The notes beneath the pieces were generated by a model. The model was not told where the DNA came from. It ran no database searches and saw nothing but the letters and a program-made list of their open reading frames with translations. This document shows, piece by piece, positions 19,088-29,767 of a DNA stretch of 64,000 nucleotides (position 1 is the stretch's first letter; every line of letters begins with the position of its first letter). This DNA is from an uncultured Sphingomonas sp. (GTDB lineage: Bacteria; Pseudomonadota; Alphaproteobacteria; Sphingomonadales; Sphingomonadaceae): contig NZ_CAJXWX010000001.1 of NCBI RefSeq assembly GCF_913062585.1, forward strand, positions 186,001 through 250,000, read 5' to 3'. Made by a program: the position numbers and the translations under genes.

Positions 19088-20947
19088 ATGAACGCCGCAC
19101 CGCTGGTTGCGCTCGTCGGCAATCCCAATGCCGGCAAAAGCGCCCTGTTTAACGCGCTGACCGGCGCGCGGCAGAAGGTCGGCAATTATCCCGGCGTCAC
19201 GGTCGAGCGCCATTCGGGCCGGCTGGTGCTCGACGACGGTCGCCCGGTCGAGCTGGTCGACCTGCCCGGCGCCTATAGCCTGGATCCCGGCAGCCTGGAC
19301 GAGCAGGTCACGCGCAACGTCGTGATGGGATCGCAGGCGGGCGAGCGGCGCCCCGACGCGCTGGTCGTGGTGGTCGATGCGGCCAATCTCGACAATCACC
19401 TGCGCTTCACGTTGCAGCTGATCGCACTCGGCCTGCCGGTCGTGGTCGCGCTCAACATGGTCGACCTGGCCGAGCGCGATGGCCTGACGCTCGATGCGGA
19501 TATTCTGGCGCGTGAGCTGGGGGTGACGGTGATCCCGACGGTCGCGGTGCGTCGTCGCGGCCTGGACGCCCTCAAGGCCGAGATCGACCGGCTGGTCGCC
19601 CAGGAGCGCGCCCAGGCCGTCGCCTCCGCCGACCAGATCGACGACATCGTCACCCTGCAACGCCGCGCCCGCCGGATCGCATCGGCCGCGACCGTGGCCG
19701 AGACCCCGACCCGCCGCTGGACCCATTTGTTCGACTCGGTCGCACTGCATCCGATCGTCGGCCCCATCCTGCTGATCGCGCTGCTCTTCATCATGTTCCA
19801 GGCGGTCTTCGCCTGGTCGCAGACGCCGGTCGAATGGATCGAGGACGGATTCAAATGGCTGGAGATCCAGGCCGGGCTGCTGCTGCCCGAGGGCTGGTTC
19901 CGCAGCCTGATCACCGACGGCCTGATCGCCGGGGTCGGCGCGGTCATCGTCTTCCTGCCGCTGATCCTGATCCTGTTCCTGTTCATCCTGGTGCTGGAGG
20001 CGACCGGGTACATGGTCCGCGCAGCCTTCCTGATGGACCGGCTGATGGCGCAGGTCGGCCTGTCGGGCCGCGCCTTCATCCCGCTGCTCTCGTCCTTCGC
20101 CTGTGCGGTGCCCGGCATCATGGCGACGCGGACGATCGACGATGAGAAGGACCGGCTGACCACCATATTGATCGCGCCGCTGATGACCTGTTCGGCGCGG
20201 CTGCCGGTCTATACCATCATCATCAGCGCCTTCATTCCCGACCGGCAGGTGTTGCCGTTCGTAGGCTTGCAGGGGCTGGTGCTACTAGGCCTCTATCTGA
20301 TGGGCATCGTCGGCGCGTTCGTCGCCGCGCTGCTGCTCCGCCGCACCGTCACCAAGGGCGCGTCGTCGGGCTTCATGATGGAAATGCCCAAATATCAGTG
20401 GCCGCATATCCGCGACGTACTGCTCGGCCTGTGGAGCCGCGCGCTGATCTTCCTGAAGCGCGCCGGGACCACCATCGCGCTGACCACCGTGATCCTGTGG
20501 GCGCTCCTCTCCTTCCCCAAGCCGCCGGAAGGCTCGGGCATCTCGCCGGTCGATTATTCGATCGCGGGCCGCATCGCGAGCGGGATCGAGGTCGTGGTGC
20601 GCCCGATCGGCTTCAACCGCGACATCGCCCTTGCCCTCGTCCCCGCCATGGCCGCGCGCGAAGTCGCGGTGGCCGCCATCGGCACCGTCTATGCCATCGA
20701 CGATACCGAGCATGAGGGCGGGCAGAAAGCGATGACCGACAAGCTGAAGCGCAACTGGTCGCTGCCCACCGCGCTCGCCTTCCTGATGTGGTTCGTCTTC
20801 GCGCCGCAGTGCATTTCCACCATCGCGGTGACGCGGCGAGAGACCAATGGGTGGAAATGGCCCGCCTTCATGGTAGGGTATCTCTTCGTGACCGCCTATG
20901 TCATGGCGGGCATCACATATTGGCTGGCCGTCTTCGCCGGCCTCTAG
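19088..20947 (+). CDS. feoB: Ferrous iron transporter B
   Basis: 619 aa; GNPNAGKSALFN, DLPGAYSL, LLSSFACAVPGIMATRTI, LIAPLMTCSARLPVYTI. Confidence 0.96.
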   Translation: MNAAPLVALVGNPNAGKSALFNALTGARQKVGNYPGVTVERHSGRLVLDDGRPVELVDLPGAYSLDPGSLDEQVTRNVVMGSQAGERRPDALVVVVDAANLDNHLRFTLQLIALGLPVVVALNMVDLAERDGLTLDADILARELGVTVIPTVAVRRRGLDALKAEIDRLVAQERAQAVASADQIDDIVTLQRRARRIASAATVAETPTRRWTHLFDSVALHPIVGPILLIALLFIMFQAVFAWSQTPVEWIEDGFKWLEIQAGLLLPEGWFRSLITDGLIAGVGAVIVFLPLILILFLFILVLEATGYMVRAAFLMDRLMAQVGLSGRAFIPLLSSFACAVPGIMATRTIDDEKDRLTTILIAPLMTCSARLPVYTIIISAFIPDRQVLPFVGLQGLVLLGLYLMGIVGAFVAALLLRRTVTKGASSGFMMEMPKYQWPHIRDVLLGLWSRALIFLKRAGTTIALTTVILWALLSFPKPPEGSGISPVDYSIAGRIASGIEVVVRPIGFNRDIALALVPAMAAREVAVAAIGTVYAIDDTEHEGGQKAMTDKLKRNWSLPTALAFLMWFVFAPQCISTIAVTRRETNGWKWPAFMVGYLFVTAYVMAGITYWLAVFAGL

Positions 20948-20967
20948 AACAAGCACAGGACTGATAC

Positions 20968-21549
20968 ATGGCGGGCAGCGTCAACAAGGTGATTCTCGTC
21001 GGCAATCTGGGACGCGATCCCGAGAGCCGCTCCTTCCAGAATGGCGGCAAGGTGGTCGAGCTGCGCATCGCCACGTCGGAATCGTGGAAGGACCGCAACA
21101 GCGGCGAGCGCAAGGAAAAGACCGAGTGGCACACGGTCAAGATCTTCAACGAAGGTCTGGCCAATGTCGCAGAGCGCTTCCTGCGCAAGGGCTCGAAAGT
21201 GTATATCGAGGGCGCGCTGACCACCCGCAAATGGCAGGACCAGCAGGGTAACGACCGCTACTCGACCGAGGTGACGCTGCAGGGCTTCAACTCGGTGCTG
21301 ACCATGCTCGACGGCCCCGGCGGCGGCCAGGGCGGCGGCGGCGGTCGCGGTGGCAGCGACTTTGGCGGCGGCGATGATTTCGGCGGCGGCGACTTTGGTG
21401 GCGGGTTGAGCGGCTTTGGCGGCGGCAGCCGTGGCGGTTCGGGCAACCAGAGCGGCGGCGGAAGCCAGAATGGGAACGGCGGCAACCGTGGCGGGTTCGG
21501 ACAGGGCGGCGGCTTCGCCGACGATCTGGACGACGACGTGCCGTTCTGA
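20968..21549 (+). CDS. ssb: Single-stranded DNA-binding protein
   Basis: [19 protein letters not shown]...; Gly-rich linker; acidic C-terminal tip DLDDDVPF. Confidence 0.96.
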   Translation: MAGSVNKVILVGNLGRDPESRSFQNGGKVVELRIATSESWKDRNSGERKEKTEWHTVKIFNEGLANVAERFLRKGSKVYIEGALTTRKWQDQQGNDRYSTEVTLQGFNSVLTMLDGPGGGQGGGGGRGGSDFGGGDDFGGGDFGGGLSGFGGGSRGGSGNQSGGGSQNGNGGNRGGFGQGGGFADDLDDDVPF

Positions 21550-21577
21550 TCGGGCAGGTTTTCCTCAAGGGGCGGAG

Positions 21578-23179
21578 ATGGACAAGACGCTGGAAGACGA
21601 TGCGACGGCCTGCCCTGGCGTGCGTGTAGCTGACACCCCCGCTTCCGCATCCGTGCGCGAGGCCGATCGCGCCGCCGTCATCCGCGCCTATGATCTGGCG
21701 GGCTATCGCGATAGCGGGCAGCTCGACGATCTGGCCGCCTTCGCCGCCGAACTTTGCGGCACGCCGATCGCGCTCGTCAGCGTAGTCGAAGAGGAAACCC
21801 AGCAATTTCTGGCGACGGTCGGCATCGACGCGGCGCAGACGCCGCGCGACACATCCTTCTGCGCGCATGTGATGGTCGGCCGGACCCGGACCATGGTCGT
21901 CCCCGATGCGCGTAGCGATGTGCGTTTCGCCGATTATTCGCTGGTGAAGGGCCCACCCTATATTCGCTTCTACGCCGGCGCCCGGCTTCTTTCGCGTGAA
22001 GCCATACCGCTGGGCGCGATCTGCGTCATTTCTCCCGAGCCACGCCCCGATGGCCTGACTCCGTTCCAGCAGCGCGGGCTGGAAGTGCTGGCGACCGCCG
22101 TGATGGGCCGGTTGCAGGACCGCCGCGCGCGGCGAGAGCATGAACGCACCGTCGAGGCGTCCGAGGCGCGCGTCGCCGACAGCGAGCAACGGTTCCGGAC
22201 GCTGGCCGACACCATGCCGCAAATGGTCTGGTCGACCCAGCCCGACGGCTTCCACGACTATTATAATGCCCGCTGGTACGAGTTCACCGGCATGCCCGAC
22301 GGCTCGACCGATGGCGAGGCGTGGAACGGCATGTTCCATGTCGACGACCAGGACCGCGCCTGGGCCCGGTGGCGGCACAGCCTGGCGACCGGCGATCCCT
22401 ATCAGATCGAATATCGCCTGCGGCATCGCGACGGCACCTATCGCTGGGTGCTGGGCCGCGCGCTGCCAATCCGCGATGGCGAGGGACGGATCACGCGCTG
22501 GTTCGGCACCTGCACCGACATCCATGAGCAGAAACTGGCGCTGGAAGAGCGCGAAATCGTCAGCCAGGAGCTGAGCCACCGGATCAAGAACATCTTTGCG
22601 GTGATCTCCGGCCTGATCGCCTTTGCCGCGCGCAGCCATCCGGGCTTTACCGGCATCGCCAGCGACCTGCGCGACCGGATCACCGCGCTGGGCCGTGCGC
22701 ACGACTTCGTCCGGCCGCATAGCCCCCAGTCCCGGCCCAAAGCGCGGCAGGACTCGCTGCACGGGCTGCTGACCGACCTGTTCGATCCCTATCGCGGCGA
22801 TACCGATGCGCGCATCCGCCTGTCGGGCGACGATGTGCCGGTCGACGACCGCTCCGCGACCCCGCTCGCGCTGCTGTTCCACGAACTGGCGACCAATGCG
22901 GCCAAATATGGTGCCCTTTCGGTGACCGAGGGGCATGTCGACCTGGCGATCGTCCGCGAGGGCGACATGGTCGCGTTGTGCTGGCGGGAACGCGGTGGCC
23001 CCATGCTGGAAGCCGTGCCCCACCATAGCGGGTTCGGCTCGCAACTGGTCGAGTTGTCGGCGGTCCGGCAGCTGGGCGGCACGGTGCAGCGCGACTGGCA
23101 TCGCGACGGGCTGGTGGTGACGATCCAGGTGCCGCTGGCAGCGTTCAGCCGTCCGGCGGGCACGGGGCCCTGCCGTTAA
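21578..23179 (+). CDS. GAF/PAS sensor histidine kinase of the HWE/HisKA_2 type
   Basis: GAF-like N-terminus (QFLATVGIDAAQTPRDTSFCAHVM), PAS (TLADTMPQMVWSTQPDGFHDYYNARWYEFTG), QELSHRIKNIFAVISGLIAFAAR, LLFHELATNAAKYGALS, LCWRERGG. Confidence 0.9.
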   Translation: MDKTLEDDATACPGVRVADTPASASVREADRAAVIRAYDLAGYRDSGQLDDLAAFAAELCGTPIALVSVVEEETQQFLATVGIDAAQTPRDTSFCAHVMVGRTRTMVVPDARSDVRFADYSLVKGPPYIRFYAGARLLSREAIPLGAICVISPEPRPDGLTPFQQRGLEVLATAVMGRLQDRRARREHERTVEASEARVADSEQRFRTLADTMPQMVWSTQPDGFHDYYNARWYEFTGMPDGSTDGEAWNGMFHVDDQDRAWARWRHSLATGDPYQIEYRLRHRDGTYRWVLGRALPIRDGEGRITRWFGTCTDIHEQKLALEEREIVSQELSHRIKNIFAVISGLIAFAARSHPGFTGIASDLRDRITALGRAHDFVRPHSPQSRPKARQDSLHGLLTDLFDPYRGDTDARIRLSGDDVPVDDRSATPLALLFHELATNAAKYGALSVTEGHVDLAIVREGDMVALCWRERGGPMLEAVPHHSGFGSQLVELSAVRQLGGTVQRDWHRDGLVVTIQVPLAAFSRPAGTGPCR

Positions 23180-23212
23180 AAGCTGCGCTGAGGTAGCGTC
23201 GAGGCCGAGCCG

Positions 23213-23617
23213 TCAGGCGCTCAGCCCGAGCGGAACGACATATTCGGTCGGCTGCTCTACCGCGCCGATCGTTCCCCCGGTCGCCATCGCCGCCGCCGCC
23301 AGGATCGCACGTTCGCTGAAGGGCTTGCGGATATAGCCCAGCGCCTGGACATGCGTACCGATCTGTGCGGGATTGGCGGTGACGAACACGATCTTCAGCC
23401 CGAAATCCTGCGCCAGTCGATGCGCGATCTCCGGCCCCGTCGCACCGTCGCGCAGGTTCACATCGACAAAGGCAAAGCTGCATCCGGGCGCGGTTTCGAT
23501 GGCGGTGCGGCTATCCGCCGCGATTCCGGCGACATTATAGCCAGCATCGGTCAGAATGCGCTCCAGATCGAGGGCCACGAAAATCTCGTCTTCCACGATC
23601 AGGGCGGTTTGGCTCAT
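23213..23617 (-). CDS. Single-domain response regulator
   Basis: MSQTALIVEDEIFVALDLERILTDAGYNVAG...FAFVDVNLRDG...IVFVTANP...GYIRKPF; convergent with the HWE kinase. Confidence 0.9.
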   Translation of the reverse strand: MSQTALIVEDEIFVALDLERILTDAGYNVAGIAADSRTAIETAPGCSFAFVDVNLRDGATGPEIAHRLAQDFGLKIVFVTANPAQIGTHVQALGYIRKPFSERAILAAAAMATGGTIGAVEQPTEYVVPLGLSA

Positions 23618-23643
23618 GTCAAATTCCCGTCACTTTCGCCCTC

Positions 23644-23669
23644 AACATTCTTGATACAGATAAAGTTCC
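23644..23669 (-). promoter_or_regulatory. EcfG (general stress response)-like promoter
   Basis: Minus strand GGAAC-TTTATCTGTATCAAGAA-TGTT (GGAAC-N17-TGTT), about 27 bp upstream of the response-regulator start codon. Confidence 0.55.
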
Positions 23670-23685
23670 GGCAAATGTCATGATT

Positions 23686-24279
23686 TCACCGACGTAACAA
23701 AAATACCGCATGTTCAGCCCGGAAATTGGCCGCCGCCGCGCTGGTCGGCCGGCCGCGCGACAGGAACCAGCTGCCCTCCACCGTGATCCGCCGCTGGCGG
23801 ACAAAGGCGCGGAAGTCGTCGATCGTCACATGGTGGATGTTGGGCGTGTCATACCATTGTTCGGGCAGCAGCTTGGTCACCGGCATCCGCCCACCCCAGA
23901 GCAGCGACAGGCGCACCCGCCAATGCGCGAAATTGGGAAAGGACACGAAGGCGCGATTGCCGATGCGCAGCAGATGGTCGAGCACCTGGTCGGGCGCGCG
24001 CGCGGTCTGCAGCGTCTGGCTGAGGATCGCATAGTCGAACCCCTTGTCGGGATAGCCCGCCAGGTCGACATCGGCATCGCCCTGCACCACCGCCAGCCCG
24101 CGCGCGACGGCCGAGGCGACATTGGCCGGATCGATCTCCAGCCCGCGCGCGTCCACGCCTGCTTCGTCGCGCAGCGCCGCCATCAACTGCCCGTCGCCGC
24201 AGCCTATATCGAGCACACGCGCGCCGCGCGCGACATGACGTGCGATGATCGCCAGATCGGGCCGCAACGCCTCGCTCAT
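23686..24279 (-). CDS. metW: Methionine biosynthesis protein MetW
   Basis: [21 protein letters not shown]...[51 protein letters not shown]. Confidence 0.94.
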   Translation of the reverse strand: MSEALRPDLAIIARHVARGARVLDIGCGDGQLMAALRDEAGVDARGLEIDPANVASAVARGLAVVQGDADVDLAGYPDKGFDYAILSQTLQTARAPDQVLDHLLRIGNRAFVSFPNFAHWRVRLSLLWGGRMPVTKLLPEQWYDTPNIHHVTIDDFRAFVRQRRITVEGSWFLSRGRPTSAAAANFRAEHAVFLLRR

Positions 24280-25436
24280 GGCTCGGCCCGCAGGAAACCG
24301 TCGATCACCCGGTTCATCTCGGGCGCCTCCAGCAGGAAGGCGTCATGGCCATAGGGGCTCGACAGCTCGACGAAACTCGCCGCCGCCCCCGCCGCGTTCA
24401 GCGCCTGCACGACGCTGCGCGACTCGGAAGTGGGGTACAGCCAGTCGGTGTCGAAGCTGACGATGCAGAAGCGGGTCTTCGTCCCCCGGAAGGCGTTGGC
24501 GAGCAGCCCGCCATGCTCCTCGGCCAGATCGAAATAATCGAGCGCGCGGGTAATGTAGAGGTACGAGTTCGCATCGAACCGGTCGACGAAGCTCAGCCCC
24601 TGATGCCGGAGATAGCTCTCGACCTGGAAATCGGCGTCGAAGCCGAAGCTCTTGGCCCCGTCCGGCCGGTCGGGCCGCGCCTGGAGCCGACGCCCGAACT
24701 TCTCGGTCAGCCCGGCTTCCGACAAATAGGTGATGTGCGCCGCCATCCGCGCCACCGCCAGGCCGGCGGCAGGAGGATCGTTCGACTCGTAATAGGCGCC
24801 GCCGCGCCATTTCGGGTCGGCCATGATCGCCTGTCGCCCCACCTCGTGGAACGCGATATTCTGCGCCGAATGCCGCGCGGTCGAGGCGACCATGACGCAG
24901 GCGCGCACCCGCTCGGGAAGGGTCGCGGCCCAACTGATGGCCTGCATCCCGCCCATCGAGCCGCCGACCACCGCCTTCAACACGCCGACGCCCAGATGGT
25001 CGAGCAGCATGGCCTGCGCGCGCACCATGTCGCGGATGGTGATGACCGGGAAGCGCATCCCCCAGGGTTCGGCAGTCGAGGGGTCGATGGTCGCGGGACC
25101 GGACGATCCCATACAGCTGCCGATGACGTTCGAGCAGATGATGAAATGCCGCGCCGGGTCGATCGGCTTGCCCTCGCCCACCAGACGCGTCCACCAGCCG
25201 GGCTTGCCGGTGCGCGGATGGGGCGAGGCGACATGCTGGTCGCCGGTCAGCGCATGGCAGATCAGGATGGCATTGGAGCCGTCCGCATTCAGCGTGCCAT
25301 AGGTCTCATAGCCGATCTCGACCGGCGACAGGAAGCCGCCGCCGTCGAGCCGCAGCGGCCCGGGCAGCACGACATGCCGCGACAGACCGAAACGCTGGTC
25401 GTCGCCAAGGGATTGCGTGGAAACGGAAGCGGCCAT
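24276..25436 (-). CDS. metX: Homoserine O-acetyltransferase
   Basis: [55 protein letters not shown]; 4-bp overlap with metW; start trimmed to [11 protein letters not shown]. Confidence 0.94.
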   Translation of the reverse strand: MAASVSTQSLGDDQRFGLSRHVVLPGPLRLDGGGFLSPVEIGYETYGTLNADGSNAILICHALTGDQHVASPHPRTGKPGWWTRLVGEGKPIDPARHFIICSNVIGSCMGSSGPATIDPSTAEPWGMRFPVITIRDMVRAQAMLLDHLGVGVLKAVVGGSMGGMQAISWAATLPERVRACVMVASTARHSAQNIAFHEVGRQAIMADPKWRGGAYYESNDPPAAGLAVARMAAHITYLSEAGLTEKFGRRLQARPDRPDGAKSFGFDADFQVESYLRHQGLSFVDRFDANSYLYITRALDYFDLAEEHGGLLANAFRGTKTRFCIVSFDTDWLYPTSESRSVVQALNAAGAAASFVELSSPYGHDAFLLEAPEMNRVIDGFLRAEP

Positions 25437-25499
25437 GGAGCGATATCCGCTAGGCCGCGATGCTTGGCAACGCAAGGGCGAGGCCGCTATGGCGGGCCC

Positions 25500-26618
25500 A
25501 TGACCGAGCTTACCGCCCCCGAACCGATCTCCTGGGTCAAGGCGATCGCGCCTTATGTCCCCGGCCGCGCGACGACCGATGACGGGCGCAAGGTCGTCAA
25601 ACTCTCGTCCAACGAGAATCCGCTGGGCACGAGCGAAAAGGCGCGCGCCGCCTTTGCCGCCGCCGCCAGCCAGCTGGAGCGTTACCCGGACGCGAGTGCG
25701 ACCGCTTTGCGCGAGGCGATCGGCGCGGTGCATGGGCTCGACCCGGCGCGGATCATCTATGGCACCGGCTCGGACGAGATCCTGCATCTGGCGGCGGGCG
25801 CGTTCGCCGGGCCGGGGGACGAGATCATCCATGTCCGCTACGGCTTCTCGGTCTATGAGATCGCGACCCGCCGTGTCGGCGCGGAGCCGGTGGTGGTCGC
25901 CGATCACGACTATGCCACCGATGTCGACGCGATCCTGGCCGCCGTCACGGACAAGACCAAGGTCGTCTTCGTCGCCAATCCCAACAACCCGACCGGCACC
26001 TATGCGGGCGCGGGCGAGATTGCGCGGCTGCACGCCGGGCTGCCTGCCCATGTCCTCTTGGTCCTCGACCAGGCCTATGCCGAATATCTGGACGTCGGCG
26101 AGGATGATGGCGGGCTGGCGCTGGCCGAGCAGGCCCCGAACGTGCTGGTGTCGCGCACCTTTTCCAAGATCCACGGGCTGGCCGCCGAGCGGATCGGCTG
26201 GGGCTATGCCTCGGCGGCGATCGTCGACGCGCTGCACCGCATCCGCGCGCCGTTCAACGTGACCATCGCGGGCCAGAATGCCGCGATCGAGGCGATCCGC
26301 GACCGCGCCTTTGTCGAGGCGTCACGCGCGCACAATGCCACGTGGCTCGCCTGGTTCGAGGAGCAGATCGCGTCGCTCGGCAATGCGGGGCTGCGCTGCG
26401 TGCCGTCCAAGGCGAATTTCTCGCTCGTCCTGTTCGAGGGCAAGCTGACCGCCGAGCGCGCCTATCATGGCCTGATGGATGCCGGCTACATCGTCCGCTG
26501 GCTGCCGGGCCAGGGCCTCGGCCAGGCGCTGCGCATCACCATCGGCACCGAGGACGAGGTGAAGGGCGTCGTCGCCGCACTGCGTGCCATGGTGGAATCT
26601 GAGGCGAAGGGGGCATAA
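25500..26618 (+). CDS. hisC: Histidinol-phosphate aminotransferase
   Basis: [22 protein letters not shown]...[20 protein letters not shown]...[21 protein letters not shown]. Confidence 0.93.
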   Translation: MTELTAPEPISWVKAIAPYVPGRATTDDGRKVVKLSSNENPLGTSEKARAAFAAAASQLERYPDASATALREAIGAVHGLDPARIIYGTGSDEILHLAAGAFAGPGDEIIHVRYGFSVYEIATRRVGAEPVVVADHDYATDVDAILAAVTDKTKVVFVANPNNPTGTYAGAGEIARLHAGLPAHVLLVLDQAYAEYLDVGEDDGGLALAEQAPNVLVSRTFSKIHGLAAERIGWGYASAAIVDALHRIRAPFNVTIAGQNAAIEAIRDRAFVEASRAHNATWLAWFEEQIASLGNAGLRCVPSKANFSLVLFEGKLTAERAYHGLMDAGYIVRWLPGQGLGQALRITIGTEDEVKGVVAALRAMVESEAKGA

Positions 26619-27529
26619 TGCTGCCCTTCGCGCGGATCACCATCATCGGGCTCGGCCTGATCGGCTCCTCGGTCGCACGGGCGACGCGCAAGGCGATGCC
26701 GACCGCGCGGATCACCGCCTATGACGCCGATCCGGCGGTGCGCGAGACGGTGCGCGCGCTCGATCTGGCCGATGACGTCGCCGACACGGCGGGCGCCAGC
26801 GTGATCGACGCCGACTTCGTCATCCTCTGCGTGCCGGTCGGCGCGATGGGCGCGGTCGCCGCCGAATTCGCCGACGACCTGCCCGCCGAGGCGGTCGTCT
26901 CCGACGTGGGCAGTTGCAAGGGCTCGGTCCTCGCCGCGCTGACCGACGCGCTGCCCGGTGCAACGATCATCCCGGCGCACCCGGTCGCGGGCACCGAGCG
27001 CAGCGGGCCGGAGGCGGGCTTCGCCACGCTGTTCCAGAAGCGCTGGTGCATCGTCACGCCGCCAGAGGGCGCGGACGAACTCGCCGTCGAGCGGGTGGCG
27101 GAATATTGGCGGCGGCTGGGCGCCGATGTCGAACTGATGGCCCCCGATCATCACGACCGGGTGCTCGCCGTCACCAGCCATCTGCCGCACCTGATCGCCT
27201 ATACGATTGTCGGCACCGCCAGCGATCTGGAGGAGGTGACCCAGTCCGAGGTCATCAAATATTCGGCGGGCGGTTTCCGCGACTTCACCCGCATCGCCGC
27301 ATCGGACCCGACCATGTGGCGCGACGTGTTCCTGACCAATCGCGAGGCGGTGCTGGAGATGCTCCAGCGCTTCTCCGAGGATCTCAGCCAGCTGCAACGC
27401 GCGATCCGCTGGGGCAAGGGCGACGAGCTGTTCGACCTGTTCAGCCGCACCCGCGCCATCCGCCGCTCGATCATCGACCAGGGCCAGGACGACGCCCGCG
27501 AGGATTTCGGGCGGAATCACGAGGGATAG
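26618..27529 (+). CDS. tyrA: Prephenate/arogenate dehydrogenase family protein
   Basis: ITIIGLGLIGSSVARATRK, DVGSCKGSVL, PAHPVAGTERSGPEAGFATLF; overlaps the hisC stop. Confidence 0.9.
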   Translation: MLPFARITIIGLGLIGSSVARATRKAMPTARITAYDADPAVRETVRALDLADDVADTAGASVIDADFVILCVPVGAMGAVAAEFADDLPAEAVVSDVGSCKGSVLAALTDALPGATIIPAHPVAGTERSGPEAGFATLFQKRWCIVTPPEGADELAVERVAEYWRRLGADVELMAPDHHDRVLAVTSHLPHLIAYTIVGTASDLEEVTQSEVIKYSAGGFRDFTRIAASDPTMWRDVFLTNREAVLEMLQRFSEDLSQLQRAIRWGKGDELFDLFSRTRAIRRSIIDQGQDDAREDFGRNHEG

Positions 27530-27534
27530 ACCCA

Positions 27535-27648
27535 TTCCTCCCCTGCAAGGGGAGGGGGACCAGCGAAGCTGGTGGAGGGGTGTCCCCGCTGGCCGTGACA
27601 CCCCTCCGTCAGTCCTTCGGACTGCCACCTCCCCTTACAGGGGAGGAA
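27535..27648. repeat. REP-like family A, copy 1
   Basis: TTCCTCCCCTGCAAGGGGAGGGGGACCAGCGAAGCTGGTGGAGGGGTGTC ... GACACCCCTCCGTCAGTCCTTCGGACTGCCACCTCCCCTTACAGGGGAGGAA. Confidence 0.9.
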
Positions 27649-28348
27649 GTTTCTCCAGCGCATTCATCGCCGCATGCACCCGCGCTTCTGCCTCGGCGCG
27701 GGGTAGGCCCGGCGGGATCACCTCGCCGAAGCGCAGCGTCACCACGCCCGGCCGCTTCAGCCCTTTGCGCGGCCAGACCAGCCCCGAATCGGTCGCCACC
27801 GGCACCACCGGCAGGTTCAGCATCCGGTACAGCCCGGCGAATCCCGGCTTCAGCGGCGGCGTCTCACCCGGCTTTACCCGCGTGCCTTCGGGAAAGATCA
27901 TGATCGCCCGCCCCTGCCCCACCGCGACCTGCGCATCGCGCATCATGCCGCGCATCGCCCTGGCCGAGGCGGATCGGTCGACGACAATCGCGCCGTACTT
28001 GCGCACCGCCCAGCCCCAGAGCGGAATATTGGCCAGCTCGCGCTTCAGCACCATGGCGGGGGCGCCCAGGATGCGTTGCAGCTCCATCGTCTCGAACATC
28101 GCCTGGTGCTTGGCGGGATAAAGTGCGGGCGTGGTCGGCCGCGTCCCTTCCACCCGCACCCGAATCCCCAGGATCCAGCGGGTGCAGATCCGGTGGAACC
28201 GCGTCCAGGTCGTCGCCCAGTGGATCACCGCGTGGCGTCCCCCGACCGCGATCAGCGGCGACAGCAGCGCCATCACCGCCGACACCGGATAGAAGATCGC
28301 CACGAACACGATGTTGCGAAGAAGAATCACGCCCCTATCCCCGTCCAA
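27635..28348 (-). CDS. 1-acyl-sn-glycerol-3-phosphate acyltransferase-like (PlsC family)
   Basis: KHQAMFETMELQRIL...MIFPEGTRVKPGETPPLKPGFAGLYRMLNLPVVPVA; C-terminus encoded inside the repeat. Confidence 0.87.
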   Translation of the reverse strand: MDGDRGVILLRNIVFVAIFYPVSAVMALLSPLIAVGGRHAVIHWATTWTRFHRICTRWILGIRVRVEGTRPTTPALYPAKHQAMFETMELQRILGAPAMVLKRELANIPLWGWAVRKYGAIVVDRSASARAMRGMMRDAQVAVGQGRAIMIFPEGTRVKPGETPPLKPGFAGLYRMLNLPVVPVATDSGLVWPRKGLKRPGVVTLRFGEVIPPGLPRAEAEARVHAAMNALEKLPPL

Positions 28349-28860
28349 AGCGCGATCCGGCGCAGGATCAGCTTGTTATATTCGTTGACCAGCGTGCCCA
28401 TGCGCGGCTCCGACGGCACCCCGTCGCCCAGCACCAGGATCTGCCGCCCCAGCGCCGCGCGCAACTCCATCCGCGCGCGCGGCAAATGCCAGTCGGAGGT
28501 GACGAGGCGCACGGTGCGATAGCCATGCTGGCGCACCCAGTTCGCCGTCTCCTCGGCATTGGAGCGCGTGTCCACCGCCTCGCCGCCCAGGTCGATGCAG
28601 CAGGAAAACAGGGCAGGCGCGGTATGATAGGTCCGCGCCAGGTCGATCGGTCGCACGCCCGGCGCGACGCCGGTGACCAGCATCCGCTTGGCCTGATGCG
28701 CTTTCAGCAGCGCGATGCCGCGGTCGATCCGCCCCGCGCCGCCGGTCGGCACCACGATCGCATCGGTGGTATTGTTCTCCAGCGGGTGCGGCAGGGTCAG
28801 CATGAAGGCCACGAAGCCCAGGCACCAGGCGAGTGCCGCCAAGCCGAACAACCGCAGCAC
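28327..28860 (-). CDS. YdcF (DUF218) family protein
   Basis: DAIVVPTGGAGRIDRGIALLKAHQAKRMLVTGV...LGGEAVDTRSNAEETANWVRQHGYRTVRLVTSDWHLPRARMELR. Confidence 0.85.
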   Translation of the reverse strand: MLRLFGLAALAWCLGFVAFMLTLPHPLENNTTDAIVVPTGGAGRIDRGIALLKAHQAKRMLVTGVAPGVRPIDLARTYHTAPALFSCCIDLGGEAVDTRSNAEETANWVRQHGYRTVRLVTSDWHLPRARMELRAALGRQILVLGDGVPSEPRMGTLVNEYNKLILRRIALWTGIGA

Positions 28861-28861
28861 G

Positions 28862-29767
28862 TTACAGCATCCGCCGCATCTGGCGCAGCACCGCAAGCCG
28901 CGCCGCGACCACCGCCAGCAGGACGAAGCCAAAGGGCACGGCGACCAGCAGGCCAATGTCCGCCACGCCCAGCCGCATCTCGTCGAGCAACTGCGAATCG
29001 AGCGCCCCCACCTCCCGCGCGATCAGCAGGATGGCGGCCCCCGCAAACACGCTGCCCGCCACCGCGCCGATCCCGGCGTCGATCGCGATCCGCCGCTGGA
29101 ACAGCCGCGCCACCTGCCGGTCGGTCGCGCCGAGCATGTGGATGACCTCGATCGTGCCGCGATGCGCCTCCAGCCCGGCACGCGCGGCCAGCATCACGAC
29201 GGCCCCGGTGGCGACCAGCATCAGGATGATGATCGCGCCCGCCAGCCAGGCGGCGGTGTCGAGCAGCCGCCCGACCGGCCCCAGCCAGGTGGCATGGGCA
29301 TCGACCCGTGCGGCGGGGCTTGCGCGGGTGACCGCCACGGTGACGCGGGCGATCGCGGCGGCAGCATCACTGGTCAGGTCGACGTCGATCAGGGCGGGCA
29401 CGGGCAGCCCCGCCGCCTCGGCATCGGTGCCCAGCCAAGGCTGCAGCATCCGGGCGAGATCGGCCTGCGGCACCGGGGTCGCACGGGCGACGTCACCTTG
29501 CGCGCGCAGGACGCGCAGCACCTGCGCGGCGGCGGCATCGCGGCGCTGCGTCTCGCCCTCGACGATCTGGACGGTCAGCCGCCCCGCCATCTGCCGGTCG
29601 AGCGCACCCGCTGCCCGCGCGGTGGCCAGGCCGGCGGCGGCGGACAACAGGGTCAGGAACAGCATGATCGCGATGACCCAGCTCATCACATGCGCGCCGC
29701 CGACATCGTCCAGCGCGCGCGATTCCGCACCGCCCCGGCGGCGGCCCCGTGTGAGCGTCCGCGTCAC
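28862..29767 (-). CDS. ftsX: Cell division protein FtsX-like ABC permease
   Basis: Four hydrophobic segments, THRGTIEVIHMLGATDRQVARLFQRR-type FtsX motif; directly downstream of ftsE with a 4-bp overlap. Confidence 0.86.
   Translation of the reverse strand: MTRTLTRGRRRGGAESRALDDVGGAHVMSWVIAIMLFLTLLSAAAGLATARAAGALDRQMAGRLTVQIVEGETQRRDAAAAQVLRVLRAQGDVARATPVPQADLARMLQPWLGTDAEAAGLPVPALIDVDLTSDAAAAIARVTVAVTRASPAARVDAHATWLGPVGRLLDTAAWLAGAIIILMLVATGAVVMLAARAGLEAHRGTIEVIHMLGATDRQVARLFQRRIAIDAGIGAVAGSVFAGAAILLIAREVGALDSQLLDEMRLGVADIGLLVAVPFGFVLLAVVAARLAVLRQMRRML

Noticed and set aside
25437-25499. Possible SAM riboswitch between metX and hisC
   Set aside because: Only 63 bp between divergent starts and no recognisable SAM-II or SAM/SAH core.
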